The notes: a model not told the origin generated them from the letters alone. 64,000 bases of DNA from Smallanthus sonchifolius (GCA_023525975.1 CM042024.1:95979880-96043879); one strand, 5' to 3'; shown: positions 20,451 to 32,817, counted from the stretch's first letter. Numbers and translations: made by a program.

Positions 20451-21993
20451 CTGAATGTGCATACTAAAAAGTCAGCTACGCTGGTGAGTTCTAGCGTTTC
20501 ATAAAAACTTTAACATCAACATTTGCCAAAAACGTATCATTCATTTAGTAAAACCTTTCACAAAAGAATGTAATAATCTAACATCTTTAAAAAGGTTTCG
20601 AACCCATATCATCATCAACATCATAATCATAAACACCGTTAAACGGATCGTTCATTAAAACTTTTAACATTCATTTAAGTCATACATTGTTATCAAAATC
20701 TGTGTTACCCTTCGTTCCGTCATTTAGTATGGTATTGCCCCTAAGGCTAACTGCACGAAGACCGACAATACCATACATTCCGTCAATTCCCTTTTTGGTA
20801 TTGCCCCCAAGGCTAACTGCACGAGGAACGACAATACCCATTCAGTTGCCCTTATGGCTCTCATGTCCATAAACCGACAACTTCCATCGACGGCCATGGC
20901 TCACGGCCAATGACACCGTCGGATCATAATTTAACCTTACATAGGGTCACGTTAACCCCTGAGTAACCGTCGTTACTCCCTTTACCAGTTGTACAACATC
21001 ATAACCATTGACATGCCACAGAGACAATGCCCCTGTTGTTCTTGTGGCAACTATGGCTCGCTGTCCATAATCTACCACAAGGCCGGGAATCTCATTTCCC
21101 AGACTTCATTCGTCAATTCCATTCATTCGACAGATTAGATTTGTAATGACTTCTTTAAAACCTTTACCTCTTTCTCTTCTCATTAAACATTTCCTCATTT
21201 AGACCGTTCATAAAACATTCGTAACCCTTTTTGGCAAAAACACTTCAAAACCTTTCCTTTCGTAAACATCGTTTCGTTAAAACATCATTTCGTTAAACAT
21301 CATTTCGTTAAACATCTTTTCATTAAAACATCATTTCGTTAAAACATCATTTCATTGAAACATCATTTCGTTAAACTTCATTTCGTAAGTATGCACACCA
21401 GCCCAAAAACATTAACAAAACATTTAAAAGAGGGCTCTAGAACTCACCTTATAAGCTAGTCTCGGTTGTCCTAAACAAAGGTCCAACAACTTCACTTCCG
21501 ATCTGAATTGATTAGAAATACACATCAGACCAATACCGACTCTAACGGTTTAACCCTTCTAAACATACTGACTTCACTTAACCAGTTCTGATGTCTGCGC
21601 ACTTAGCAAGTGCGCAGACCCTGCTTCCTGCGCACTTAGCAAGTGCGCAGACTCTGCTTCCTGCGCACTTAGCAAGTGCGCAGACCCCTCTTCCTGCGCA
21701 CTTAGCAAGTGCGCAGGTCCCTCCTCCTGCGCACTTAGCAAGTGCGCAGGACCTGCTCCGTGCGCACTTAGCAAGTGCGCACGACCTGTTCTTCGCGAAA
21801 AACCCTAACTTTCGCATTCGGGTCTGATCATATCAAGATCCCGAACCTGTCGCATTCAAAACGTTCGTTTTCCATTAAGGAACTCAAATCCATGATTATC
21901 TTTCAGTTTCATCCGTTCAAACCTTACCTTTTCACCCAAAACCCGAAAAAACTCAAAAACGAACTAAAACTCAGATTTAGGTCGGATTGTTAC
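20451..21993 (-). other. Predicted leader intron in the chromovirus LTR
   Basis: The donor is GATTCAG/GTAACAATCC (G at 21993), about 120 nt after the expected transcription start. The acceptor region has branch point CTGAC (20471-20475), then TTTTTAG and CATTCAG/GTTAAGG (last intron base 20451); the branch A is about 20 nt from the AG. Length is 1543 bp. The same pair in the 5' LTR is 28917 to 27409. The intron would remove all hairpin repeats and many upstream ATGs from the mRNA leader. Confidence 0.5.
21596..21782 (-). repeat. Six tandem hairpin units
   Basis: A 33-bp unit is repeated six times, each a perfect palindrome with stem TGCGCACTT and loop AGC. Because 33 is a multiple of three, reading frames stay open across it on both strands; these frames are not genes. 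Confidence 0.9.
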
Positions 21994-22139
21994 CTGAATC
22001 GAGCTTCTGATCCGGAGGTTCTTCTCACGAGTGCAAGAGACACGAGTGGGTGCAATCTTGTGCGATTCCGACACTTTCTCTCTCTATGGTTTTTCTCTCT
22101 TTAGAATTGCAAATGAGAGAAATATGTGGTGATCTTGGC

Positions 22140-22147
22140 TATTTATA
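22140..22147 (-). promoter_or_regulatory. TATA box in the 3' LTR
   Basis: CCCCTATAAATAGCC is read on the minus strand, and the same motif lies at 29064-29071 in the 5' LTR. Confidence 0.6.
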
Positions 22148-22244
22148 GGGGAGACCTCCCCAAGCCCGGTTCGCGACTGACCCGGCCCGACTTTGGCCCG
22201 CTTGAACTCGTTAACTTTATTTCTCGACATTTTGGGATGTTACA

Positions 22245-22262
22245 AGTCTACTCCCCTTATAA
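22245..22262 (-). promoter_or_regulatory. Polypurine tract
   Basis: The minus strand reads TTATAAGGGGAGTAGACT directly before the 3' LTR, the plus-strand DNA primer site. Confidence 0.75.
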
Positions 22263-22284
22263 TAGGTTTCGTCCCTGAAACCTA

Positions 22285-23649
22285 TCACAAGTCAAATAAT
22301 TGAGGGTACGACTCCCTCATTTCCGCCTCCGTTTCCCATGTAGCCTCTGATCCCTTTCGGTGCCTCCATTGGACTTTAACCAATGGAATAACTTTATTAC
22401 GCAAACGCTTCTCCTTTCGGTCTAAGATAGCCACGGGTTCTTCGATGTAATTAAGGCTGTTGTCGACCTCGATGTCAGTAAGTGATACGTGAGCCGATTC
22501 ATCCGCCAAACACTTTCGCAAGTGTGATACATGGAAGGTAGGATGAATCCCACTTAACTCATCAGGCAACTCCAACCGATAAGCGACTTCCCCAACCCGT
22601 GCCGTTATCCTGAACGGTCCGACAAACCTCGGACTTAACTTTCCTCTCTTCCTGAATCGTATGATTCCCTTCCAGGGCGACACTTTCAACATTACTCTGT
22701 CCCCAACATCAAACTCGATAGGCCTTCGTCGTCTATTCGCATAGGATTTCTGGCGATCTTGTGCGGCCTTCATTCGAGCTTTGATTTGATCAAACCTTTC
22801 CGACGTTTCTTTTATAACTTCCAGACTTCCTAACTCCTTCTGTCCAATCTCACCCCAACAAACCGGGGTCCTGCATCTTCTACCATACAACATTTCGTAA
22901 GGCGGCATGCCTATAGTCGTGTGATGACTATTGTTGTAGGAGAATTCGGCTAACGGCAGATGACTGTCCCAACTGCCACCGAAGTCGATAATACAAGCAC
23001 GGAGCATATCTTCCAATGTCTGAATGGTCCTTTCGGACTGACCATCCGTTTGCGGGTGGTATGCCGTGCTGATATTAAGCCTTGTGCCCATCGCCTCATG
23101 AAATCTTTTCCAGAACCTCGATGTGAATCGTGTGTCCCGGTCAGATACGATCGTCAAAGGCATCCCATGCCGTGCTACTACTTCGTTAATAAACATTTCA
23201 GCTAACCTTTCCGACGAGAACGTCTCACGAATAGGTAGGAAATGAGCACTCTTCGTTAAACGGTCCACAATTACCCAAATGGTGTCATGACCTTTAGTTG
23301 TGCGAGGTAGCTTAGTTATGAAGTCCATGGTAATGTGCTCCCACTTCCATTCCGGTATATCAAGTGGTTGAATCTTTCCATACGGTTTCTGGTGCTCGGC
23401 CTTTACTTGTGAGCAAGTCAAACACTTGCTTACATACTTCGTTACATCACATTTCATTCCAGGCCACCAGTAGTCCTTCTTCAGGTCTTGGTACATTTTG
23501 TTGGTACCGGGATGGATAGAGTAACGAGACTTATGAGCCTCATCCAAGATTTTGGTTCTAAGTTCGCCACCCATAGGTATCCATACCCGTCTATAATGTG
23601 TTCTAACACCAAGGGTGTTATATTCCAACTTGTCTTGTTGGCCAACCAT
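22285..23649 (-). CDS. pol: Integrase with chromodomain-like end (second part of pol)
   Basis: The frame is 454 codons. Residues about 20-80 form the HHCC zinc module (HPGTN to [13 protein letters not shown]). The DDE core follows ([16 protein letters not shown], then [15 protein letters not shown]). Then comes the integrase C-terminal fold ([22 protein letters not shown]). The last 55 residues ([24 protein letters not shown]) match the chromodomain-like module that chromoviruses use to target chromatin. It lies in the same frame as the upstream ORF and is separated from it only by a stop codon, so the Met used here is an internal residue of the original polyprotein. Confidence 0.95.
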   Translation of the reverse strand: MVGQQDKLEYNTLGVRTHYRRVWIPMGGELRTKILDEAHKSRYSIHPGTNKMYQDLKKDYWWPGMKCDVTKYVSKCLTCSQVKAEHQKPYGKIQPLDIPEWKWEHITMDFITKLPRTTKGHDTIWVIVDRLTKSAHFLPIRETFSSERLAEMFINEVVARHGMPLTIVSDRDTRFTSRFWKRFHEAMGTRLNISTAYHPQTDGQSERTIQTLEDMLRACIIDFGGSWDSHLPLAEFSYNNSHHTTIGMPPYEMLYGRRCRTPVCWGEIGQKELGSLEVIKETSERFDQIKARMKAAQDRQKSYANRRRRPIEFDVGDRVMLKVSPWKGIIRFRKRGKLSPRFVGPFRITARVGEVAYRLELPDELSGIHPTFHVSHLRKCLADESAHVSLTDIEVDNSLNYIEEPVAILDRKEKRLRNKVIPLVKVQWRHRKGSEATWETEAEMRESYPQLFDL

Positions 23650-23670
23650 TCTTTCCTTCTTTATGTTTTC

Positions 23671-26600
23671 TTATTTAAGTGCCTCATCTTGAGCCCTTTC
23701 GATTTCGCTCATCACATCCGATGTTACCACCAACTGGCAAACTTTCACTCTAATAGGAGTAGGCACATCCTTTCGGCTTAGAGCGTCAACCACCACGTTT
23801 GCCTTTCCAGGATGGTACATGATCTCACAGTCATAATCCTTCAGGAGTTCCAACCATCGTCTCTGCCTCATATTAAGCTCCTTTTGTTCGAAGAAGTACT
23901 TCAAACTTTTGTGGTCGGAGTAGATAGTAAACTTCACCCCGTACAGGTAGTGCCTCCAGATTTTCAATGCAAATACGACAGCAGCAAGTTCCAAATCATG
24001 AGTCGGATAGTTGACTTCGTGAACTTTCAACTGCCGCGACACATACGCAATCACTCTACCGCGTTGCATCAACACACACCCTAATCCCTGACCCGACGCG
24101 TCAGAGTATACCACCAGGTCTTCACTGCCTTCGGGAAGGGCCAAGACTGGAGCTTGGGTTAGCTTTTCTTTCAATTCCTTAAACGCCTCATCCTGGGTCG
24201 AACCCCATTCGTACTTTGCCTCTTTCCGAGTCAACTTTGTCAATGGCGAAGCTATTTTCGAGAAATCCTGGATGAATCTCCGATAGTAGCCTGCCAATCC
24301 CAAGAAACTGCGGATTTCAGTTGGCGTCTTAGGAATGTCCCATTCCCTTACCGTCACTATCTTTGCTGGGTCAACCATAATGCCGTTCGGGTTAATGTTG
24401 TGACCTAGGAATTGGACTTCCCTAAGCCAGAACGCACATTTGGAGAACTTAGCATACAACTTCTCCTTCTTCAGAGCTTCCAATACTTCCTTTAAGTGAC
24501 ACGCGTGATCACCCTCATTCTTGGAGTAGATAAGGATGTCATCGATGAACACTATTACCGATCGATCCAGCATCGGTCGACACACCCTATTCATCAAATC
24601 CATGAACGTTGCAGGGGCGTTCGTCAATCCAAAAGACATTACGCGGAACTCAAAGTGTCCATAACGTGTGCGAAATGCCGTTTTCGGTATGTCTTCTTCC
24701 CTCACCTTCAACTGATGGTACCCGGATCGAAGGTCGATCTTTGAGAACCAACTTGCGCCTTGTAATTGATCGAACAGGTCGTCGATCCTTGGTAACGGGT
24801 ACTTGTTCTTCACGGTACGTTTGTTCAACTCGCGATAATCAATACACATTCTCATCGAACCGTCTTTCTTCTTTACGAACAACACCGGAGCACCCCAAGG
24901 TGAGATGCTTGGTCGGATAAATCCTTTCTCAAGTAACTCGTCTAGTTGTACCATAAGTTCTTTCATTTCCACTGGTGCTAGTCGATATGGAGTCTTAGCT
25001 ACGGGCTGGGCATCTGGTACTAAGTCGATTCGGAACTCAATCTCTCTGTCGGGTGGTATCCCAGGCAAATCCTCTGGAAACACCTCCGGGTACTCGCGTA
25101 CCACGGGTACATCGTCTAGTTCCTTCACTTCCTTACACTTGTCAATCACGTACACCAGATAAGCCTCGCATCCGCGCCTCAAGTAATCTGTTGCCTTAAT
25201 CATCGAGATGACGTTTGGCATCGGGACGTCACGATCTCCAAAAACCTCGACCTTGCTACCATCCGGAGCCTTGAGTCGGATTATCTTTCGTTTACATATA
25301 ATTTGCGCTTCATTGGCAGTTAGCCAATCCATGCCTAACACGACATCGAACCCTCCCAAAACCATAACACACAATCTGACAGGGAACCTATGACCTTCAA
25401 TTTTCATCGTGGAGTTTTCAACTACATCGGTTACTCTTGCAGTTCTACCCTCAGCGGTTTCTACGCTAAAGGCCCTTTCTAACTTACTGATAGTGTACTT
25501 CACGCGTTTACAGAAAGTCGCAGATATAAAACTCTTACTGGCACCCGAATCAAATAACACAGAAACAAGAGTGTTGTCAAGGACGAACGTACCTGACGCC
25601 ACGTCGGGGTCCATTCTGGCCTGGTCTTGCGTCAGCGCGTACGCACGAGTCTTTGCTCGGGGCCTCTCTTCCCTCTTCTCCGGGCCTTTCCCCTTCCCGG
25701 CTTCACCCAATCTTGGTTTGGTGCATTCTCGGCTCAGATGACCGGCATCCCCACAGTTATAGCACTTGTAGTGTTGTGTGCACTCATGGGAGTAGTGCCC
25801 GGTCTTGCCACACTTAAAGCACAAGTTAGATCCCAGTCTACATTCACCCACATGCTCCTTTCCACACTTCCTACAAACGGTCGGCTCATCCACCCGAGCT
25901 CTCTTATCACGAGCCCCAAACATCCTTCCCCCAGTTCGCTTGTTTGAGAAGCTCGGTCTCTTCTTTTGCTCTTCAACGGCAACAACATTCAGTGCCAGAT
26001 CGTCAAATACCACGCCACTTAACTCTACTGCCGAATCATAGGTAGTAGGGGCGTTTGCCTTAACATAGGTGCGGACCTGGTCCGGAAACCCTTGAATATA
26101 GCAGGCAATCTTTCTCTCTTCAGTAGTGACAAGGTGTGGCACCAGACGTGCCAGTTCATTGAATCGGGTTGTATATTGCCGGTGCGTCATGTTCCCGACC
26201 TTCAAACCCAGAAATTCCCTCTCTACCTTCTCAATCTCGTTCCTTGGGCAGAAATTCTTGATCACCAAGGTTTTCAAGTCAGCCCACATCATTGAGTCAA
26301 CAACCTCATCCCCCTTAGCCTGACGTACACCTTCCCACCAGTGGGATGCTTCCTCCCTCAAGGAGTTAGCAGCAAACTTCACTACTTGATTAGCTCGACA
26401 CTCGCTCAGACGGATGGCGGCTTCCATACGTATTACCCAATCAAAAGTAGCCACCGCGTCCTTCTTCCCAGTTAGGACCGGCGGGTCACATGCCTTAAAT
26501 GACTTATAGTCGCATCCGCGAACAGGCGGTGCGTTGATTGCCTCAGTGTTCGGGGTATCAACCGTCGGGTTAGACCCACCTTCCCCATTGACCTGCTTCA

Positions 26601-26808
26601 ATGCTTCTGCCAACAGACCTGGCAGAGAATTCTTCATCAACTCGGAGAACTCTCGAGCTATGGCTGCTCTCACTTCTGGTTCAAAAGTGAAAGGTTGTTC
26701 TGCAACTTGTGTCTGCTCAGTTCCATGCACACTAACCGTCGGTTCAGTGTGAACACTTCCTTCTTCACCGGTACGGCCACCACGCCTTCCGTTCCCTCTC
26801 CTCTCCAT
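23671..26808 (-). CDS. gag-pol: Gag-protease-reverse transcriptase-RNase H polyprotein
   Basis: The frame is 1045 codons starting at an ATG (MERRGNG). Gag core about 110-260. Zinc knuckles: [12 protein letters not shown] (near 312, lacking the usual His), [14 protein letters not shown] (330-343) and [14 protein letters not shown] (349-362). The protease active site DSGA is at 420. The reverse transcriptase spans about 600-810 with [11 protein letters not shown] and FIDD at about 754-757. RNase H has D903, E near 941 and D near 965. The frame ends at TAA where the sister copy at 15565-18060 has a Glu codon, so a single nonsense change separates it from the integrase part. Otherwise the chain is uninterrupted, with no frameshift between gag and pol. 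Confidence 0.95.
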   Translation of the reverse strand: MERRGNGRRGGRTGEEGSVHTEPTVSVHGTEQTQVAEQPFTFEPEVRAAIAREFSELMKNSLPGLLAEALKQVNGEGGSNPTVDTPNTEAINAPPVRGCDYKSFKACDPPVLTGKKDAVATFDWVIRMEAAIRLSECRANQVVKFAANSLREEASHWWEGVRQAKGDEVVDSMMWADLKTLVIKNFCPRNEIEKVEREFLGLKVGNMTHRQYTTRFNELARLVPHLVTTEERKIACYIQGFPDQVRTYVKANAPTTYDSAVELSGVVFDDLALNVVAVEEQKKRPSFSNKRTGGRMFGARDKRARVDEPTVCRKCGKEHVGECRLGSNLCFKCGKTGHYSHECTQHYKCYNCGDAGHLSRECTKPRLGEAGKGKGPEKREERPRAKTRAYALTQDQARMDPDVASGTFVLDNTLVSVLFDSGASKSFISATFCKRVKYTISKLERAFSVETAEGRTARVTDVVENSTMKIEGHRFPVRLCVMVLGGFDVVLGMDWLTANEAQIICKRKIIRLKAPDGSKVEVFGDRDVPMPNVISMIKATDYLRRGCEAYLVYVIDKCKEVKELDDVPVVREYPEVFPEDLPGIPPDREIEFRIDLVPDAQPVAKTPYRLAPVEMKELMVQLDELLEKGFIRPSISPWGAPVLFVKKKDGSMRMCIDYRELNKRTVKNKYPLPRIDDLFDQLQGASWFSKIDLRSGYHQLKVREEDIPKTAFRTRYGHFEFRVMSFGLTNAPATFMDLMNRVCRPMLDRSVIVFIDDILIYSKNEGDHACHLKEVLEALKKEKLYAKFSKCAFWLREVQFLGHNINPNGIMVDPAKIVTVREWDIPKTPTEIRSFLGLAGYYRRFIQDFSKIASPLTKLTRKEAKYEWGSTQDEAFKELKEKLTQAPVLALPEGSEDLVVYSDASGQGLGCVLMQRGRVIAYVSRQLKVHEVNYPTHDLELAAVVFALKIWRHYLYGVKFTIYSDHKSLKYFFEQKELNMRQRRWLELLKDYDCEIMYHPGKANVVVDALSRKDVPTPIRVKVCQLVVTSDVMSEIERAQDEALK

Positions 26809-27123
26809 TTCGTTCTATAAGACAAGAAATCCAATGTCATCACGCTAGTTAACAAATAAAATCCAATAAGTACTGTAAGATGTTAATATACACTGGCCAT
26901 CTGTAATTAACCATTACACTACCTTTCGATTTCTATTTGACCACCTTTGTGATTCCATCAGAACACAAGTCCTTTCCTAACCCTTTCTAAGGCATACTAC
27001 ATACACATACTCTACTTTTCATACCTGATGTTGTGGCTCGAGTTACCCGTACTGGCATCCGCTTTCGGTCCCATTCAAAGTTTAAGTTCAGACACTGGGA
27101 GTGTCCGAATCTCTCAAACTATT

Positions 27124-27135
27124 GCTCTGATACCA
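27124..27135 (-). promoter_or_regulatory. Primer-binding site
   Basis: The plus strand reads GCTCTGATACCA, the complement of TGGTATCAGAGC, which matches the 3' end of plant initiator-Met tRNA. It lies 3 bp from the 5' LTR. Confidence 0.85.
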
Positions 27136-27138
27136 ACT

Positions 27139-29168
27139 TGTAAGGCCCCAAACCCGGGAGGCCTCACTCGTTGGATTTACTCATTCACAAACAGTTCTTA
27201 AACATGAATATCAAATAACGCAGCGGAAAATTTCATTCAAACATAACGTCATCATTGTTCATACATGCGGAAGCGTAAACATTGTTTAAAACATAATTAC
27301 ATAAACTTAACATAAACAACTCATAACGGGATGCCAGTCTTCATGATCGACCGGGTAACTCTTCTCGCTTGCCAAGCATCACCGTCCATCGTCCATACCT
27401 GCCTTAACCTGAATGTGCATACTAAAAAGTCAGCTACGCTGGTGAGTTCTAGCGATTCATAAAAACTTTAACATCAACATTTGCCAAAAACGTATCATTC
27501 ATTTAGTAAAACCTTTCACAAAAGAATGTAATAATCTAACATCTTTAAAAAGGTTTCGTACCCATATCATCATCAACATCATAATCATAAACACCGTTAA
27601 ACGGATCGTTCATTAAAACTTTTAACATTCATTTAAGTCATACATTATTATCTAAATCTGTGTTACCCTTCGTTCCGTCATTTAGTATGGTATTGCCCCT
27701 AAGGCTAACTGCACGAAGACCGACAATACCATACATTCCGTCAATTCCCTTTTTGGTATTGCCCCCAAGGCTAACTGCACGAGGACCGACAATACCCATT
27801 CAGTTGCCCTTATGGCTCTCATGTCCATAAACCGACAACTTCCATCGACGGCCACGGCTCACGGCCAATGACACCGTCGGATCATAATTTAACCTTACAT
27901 AGGGTCACGTTAACCCCTGAGTAACCGTCGTTACTCCCTTTACCAGTTGTACAACATCATAACCATTGACATGCCACAGAGACAATGCCCCTGTTGTTCT
28001 TGTGGCAACTATGGCTCGCTGTCCATAATCTACCACAAGGCTGGGAATCTCATTTCCTAGACTTCATTCGTCAATTCCATTCATTCGACAGATTAGATTT
28101 GTAATGACTTCTTTAAAACCTTTACCTCTTTCTCTTCTCATTAAACATTTCCTCATTTAGACTGTTCATAAAACATTCGTAACCCTTTTTGGCAAAAACA
28201 CTTCAAAACCTTTCCTTTCGTAAACATCGTTTCGTTAAAACATCATTTCGTTAAACATCATTTCGTTAAACATCTTTTCATTAAAACATCATTTCGTTAA
28301 AACATCATTTCGTTGAAACATCATTTCGTTAAACTTCATTTCGTAAGTATGCACACAGCCCAAAAACATTAACAAAACATTTAAAAGAGGGCTCTAGAAC
28401 TCACCTTATAAGCTAGTCTCGGTTGTCCTAAACAAAGGTCCAAAAACTTCACTTTCGATCTGAATTGATTAGAAATACACATCAGACCAATACCGACTCT
28501 AACGGTTTAACCCTTCTAAACATACTGACTTCACTTAACCAGTTCTGATGTCTGCGCACTTAGCAAGTGCGCAGACCCTGCTTCCTTCGCACTTAGCAAG
28601 TGCGCAGACTCTGCTTCTTGCGCACTTAGCAAGTGCGCAGACCCCTCTTCCTGTGCACTTAGCAAGTGCGCAGGACCTGCTCCGTGCGCACTTAGCAAGT
28701 GCGCACGACCTGTTCTTCACGAAAAACCCTAACTTTCGCATTCGGGTCTGATCATGTCAAGATCCCGAACCTGTCGCATTCAAAACGTTCGTTTTCCATT
28801 AAGGAACTCAAATCCATTATTATCTTTCAGTTTCATCCGTTCAAACCTTACCTTTTCACCCAAAACCCGAAAAAACTCAAAAACGAACTAAAACTCAGAT
28901 TTAGGTCGGATTGTTACCTGAATCGAGCTTCTGATCCAGAGGTTCTTCTCACGAGTGCAAGAGACACGAGCGGGTGCAATCTTGTGCGATTCCGACACTT
29001 TCTCTCTTTATGGTTTTTCTCTCTCTAGAATTGTAAATGAGAGAAACATGTGGTGATCTTGGCTATTTATAGGGGAGACCTCCCCAAGCCCGGTTTGCGA
29101 CTGACCCGGCCCGACTTCGGCCCGCTTGAACTCGTTAACTTTATTTCTCGACATTTTGGGATGTTACA
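27139..29168 (-). repeat. 5' LTR (2030 bp) of the near-intact chromovirus
   Basis: It is nearly identical to 20181-22244. It has five instead of six hairpin units (28553-28706), two of them with an unpaired base in one arm, and about a dozen other visible single-base differences. TATA at 29064-29071; predicted intron 28917 to 27409. Confidence 0.95.
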
Positions 29169-29328
29169 ATATGTTTCAATTGTTATATTTAAAAATATTA
29201 ATTTGTCGTGTACACGATCGTATATAGCTATGTGTACATATAATTAATAATAATAATTCACGTGCGTGCGTCCTTTAACAGAATGTATACAACTCTATGA
29301 TTTAGTAAAACCATTTCAGGACTTATAG

Positions 29329-29361
<33 letters not shown>

Positions 29362-31130
29362 ATATATAGTTTCAAAGTATTTAACATATTTTATTTATTC
29401 GAGTCTTGACCGAAAACACACACACGCACACACACACACATATATATATGTATATATAATTTTACCCACTAAATATAGTCGACCCGCTTGTTTACCACAA
29501 AACATACGTCCACATTATACATACATACGTGGAATATTATTTAATACGAATATTAAAAGTATATAATTATGTATACCTTTATTTTACTTGTTCATGACAT
29601 GTTAATGTCTTATGTTTTGAAACCGTTCGTATCAATATGTATTCAAAAACTTCAAAGTCATATTTATTTATATCCGTATTCGAATATTATTTATAACAAA
29701 TAATCGTCTGATTTCGTGTAATAAGAATATATGTATTTATCTTGAATGTAATATACGTTCGGACCTATATATCGTATTATGGAATAATTGTTTGGTTTCG
29801 TATAAAGCGTGAAGATTTATAATTACATATCTTTATACGAATACATTTATATCTATATACAAAAACATATTTTTATGTATTATTGTTCTTTGTCAAACCC
29901 TCTTTTAGTCGGTCCGGTTATATGTTTCCATACCAATTAACGACACATCAATTAGATATACATATATATATATATACACACATATAAGTTTATACCGAAT
30001 ACTTAAAGTTTAAAATCATCTCAATCATATTTATTTGTGTAATTCGTTTTATACTAGGGACATAACGTAATCGTTTTATACTAGGGACATAACGTAATCG
30101 TTTTCTTCGTTCAAATAATAACATCTAATGATTCCACCTATCGTTTGTTAACCGTATTCAAGATTCTCGTTTAACCAATTTACATGTTAACGAATATATT
30201 TTCTTGTTTAATAGAAATCATATATTTTAGTTGGTACGTGCTTTCTTGTCGAAATGCGTGTTTACGGCTAGTTAATATTAACCGTTACGTTAACATTTAT
30301 ATCATTATTCTTATTATTTCCATTAATGAATCTTTTAAACCCAACACAACTTAACCGCTCACGCGCGTTTAACTTTTACGTAATTAAATATAATCATTTT
30401 AGTATGCGTTTTATACCTTTCCGCTCAGTCAGTTTGCGTATACGAACCCGTTGGATCGTGTTGACCATGTTTGACCAGTTTGAATTTTGTTGACCTAGTC
30501 CTGAGACCACCAAAAACGCTAGATCTACAACATATAATAACCGATCTAAAGGTTAAAGGAGTCTATTAAAAAATATATGGGTTCGGGTTCGGATTTTTAC
30601 CTCGAATCGCCGGATAAACGAACTAGAAATCACAGATCTGAATCGGGGTATACATAAAACACGATTGGGTGGCTTAGGGTGGCGTCGAGATCCTAACTCC
30701 GTCACCGGAGCTCGACGGAACATGCTCCTAAACGCCAAAATCATCTCAAACAGAAATTTTAATGTTAAATGGGAGTAGATTTGAACTTGAACGACATGAA
30801 AATGAGAAAGAAAACTCACCAGGAAACACAACTCGCTGGAACCCTAGTTCTGTTGTCAGAAATCCTCTCCGGAAAATCGGGATTTTCTGGAAAAGCTTGT
30901 TTTGCCGGAAAACCGGGGTCGCCGGAACCCCAAATTTTCTCTCATCGGAGAAACGAAGGTGAGGATGAGGTTGACCACAGTTGGAACCGAATCCGCTACC
31001 GTGGCCGCTGCTGTCGTGGTTCAAGGACCACCACCATCACCGTCATCACAGCGGAACCTTACCCGCTGTCGCCTACTACTGCATTTCCTGTGCCCTCCGC
31101 CATCGTCCATTGCTTTCTGTTCCCAAGAAC

Positions 31131-32814
31131 TGTAACATCCCGGTTTTTCTAACTTAACGGGATTTATGTAATTGTACATTTATGTATTGAGATAACGGAT
31201 ATTTAACGAGCACTTAATGGAATATTTCCTAAATCGCGAAAAGGGCAAAACGCGAGGGAGCAAAGCGCGAAAAACATAACGCGGCTCATAGGGAAAACCC
31301 TATATGTCGTTGAAGTGAAGGGAGGAGACCCATTCACCCATTTACGGTAGCAAGCAACGATAGAGAAGGGGAGGAGGGAGACGTGCCGTTTTTTGCGATC
31401 CGTGTCCGGTTTAAGGTAATTTTCGTAATCTATGATCCTCTGTTACCCGTTTTGATCGACAGATCATTGTTTAACACATTCTTAATCCTAGGGTTTTGCA
31501 AAACTCGAGTTTTTGAGGAAGACGAGTTTAATCGGGTATTCGATTGGCACGAGTTCTCCGATTTAAGGTATAATCATGACAACCATTCCGTTATTGTGTT
31601 TATTTATCATTTGGAACCCCCATGCGTGTGCATGAGGTTCGCCCGAGACCCAAGGGTGGCCGGCAGGTGAGTCGGGTGATCGAGGGTGGGATGAGGAGGA
31701 CCCGAGGGCCGCGCAGGGCGGCTGGGTCAGCGTCGGGAGGCCACGACAGCAGCGAGGAAGGATTGGTGACGGTCGTGCGGGGTCGATAGAAGACCGTAGA
31801 TGGCGTGGGGAGGTGGTTAGCGACTGGCGGGGGTAAGTGGGAATCGTCGGGAGACGTGACGGAACCGTGGATAACCGGTATACGTCCGATGTGGGTTTTT
31901 AATTGAACGCGGAGTTGAGTAACCATGCATGGTGACAAGCTTGAGTACGGGATTGGTCGTGCATGGCGACGTGCTAATCATATGAGTCGGGTTGAACCTT
32001 GAGTCGTGTATTGACTCGTAAATTATGTTTTGTAGGTGTGAAGTCGAAAAGCGAATGTGAGGTGCACGTGAGTGTAGAAAGTGTATCGTTTCACATAAAT
32101 TTGAGTTTCTATCGCCCAACCCTTTTTTAAATGTTTACCACTTTGGGCACAAAATACATAATGTAAGTATTTTAATAAACGCATTGCATATGTGTCTTGA
32201 GGTGAAGAATGGTTTATTCATTAATTTATATGCTTGGGTATGTGCATTGTTTTTGTGTTATGTACGTGAATGATGTAACAGGTTATTGATGTGAATACAC
32301 GTGGTTGTGTTTGACGAGGTCAAAAGGGTTATTATGTCTAACGACGGTTAGACGGGAATTTGTGTTTGCCAGTATTCGAGGGTACATCAAACGGGAATTA
32401 ATATTGATTATATGATATTTAATGAACTATTTTCAGTAGAGTTTTTAATGAGAAATGAGGTGAACCTTTTTGAAACGTGAAACATGTTGATAATGATTTT
32501 TGGGATGAACTATCCTTAATAACTCACTATAGAACTCACTCAGCGTAGCTGACTTTTTAGCATGTATTTTAGGTAAGGAATAGGAGTAGGCTGGCGGCTA
32601 TTGGGTTGGCAAGTGGTTACCCGGGTCGTGATGGATTACTGGCATTCCCAAATTGTTAACGTTTTGTTTGGATTTTAGTTTTTAAATATTTGTTTATGTT
32701 ATGGTGATGGGACGCCGGATATGTATGGACCGTTATTTCCACTGCATAACGTCTAAAACTATTGTGCTAGTCGAGTATGCCAACAAGTAGGGTTCCCGGG
32801 TTTGGGGCCTTACA
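31131..32814 (+). repeat. 5' LTR (1684 bp)
   Basis: Ends are TGTAACATCCC and GGGGCCTTACA. A GC-rich block (31610-31860) stands out in AT-rich surroundings. A predicted intron runs from a donor at 31416 (TTTAAG/GTAATT; an alternative AAG/GTATAA lies near 31568) to an acceptor ending at 32572 (branch CTGAC 32549-32553, TTTTAG/GTAAGG). The LTR ends share GGGTTTGGGGCCTTACA with the chromovirus LTRs at 13-29 kb, indicating a common ancestor. Confidence 0.9.
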
Positions 32815-32817
32815 AGT

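Larger units (their letters stand above)
20181..22244 (-). repeat. 3' LTR (2064 bp) of the near-intact chromovirus
   Basis: Ends are TGTAAGGCCCC and GGGATGTTACA on the plus strand. Along the transcript direction it holds a TATA box (22140-22147), a predicted intron (21993 to 20451), six hairpin units (21596-21782), and about 17-bp repeats (CATCATTTCGTTAAA type, about 21255-21375). Confidence 0.95.
20181..29168 (-). mobile_element. Near-intact Ty3/gypsy chromovirus (8988 bp)
   Basis: It has two LTRs (20181-22244 and 27139-29168), a primer-binding site, a polypurine tract and a gag-pol frame broken by one stop codon. It is flanked by the exact 5-bp duplication ATATG (20176-20180 and 29169-29173). 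The LTRs differ by only scattered substitutions plus one lost hairpin repeat, so insertion is recent. Gag-protease-RT-RNase H-integrase order and a chromodomain-like end place it among chromoviruses, probably the Tekay/Del lineage. Confidence 0.95.

Noticed and set aside
21578..21827. Open frames on both strands encoding an 11-residue repeat (CALAKCAGSRV-like or LASAQTLLPAH-like)
   Set aside because: They are by-products of the 33-bp hairpin array in the LTR; the unit length is a multiple of three, so every frame stays open. The same shadows occur at 28535-28751 and 14491-14712.
30746..31152. Overlapping frames on both strands that look like a small protein gene
   Set aside because: The region lies inside the T1 solo LTR next to the AGAAC insertion site, shows no domain, and is better explained as LTR sequence.
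31600..32119. GC-rich minus-strand frames (Pro/Arg-rich)
   Set aside because: They are antisense within a gypsy LTR and duplicated in its 3' LTR at 43162-43558; open length comes from GC content.
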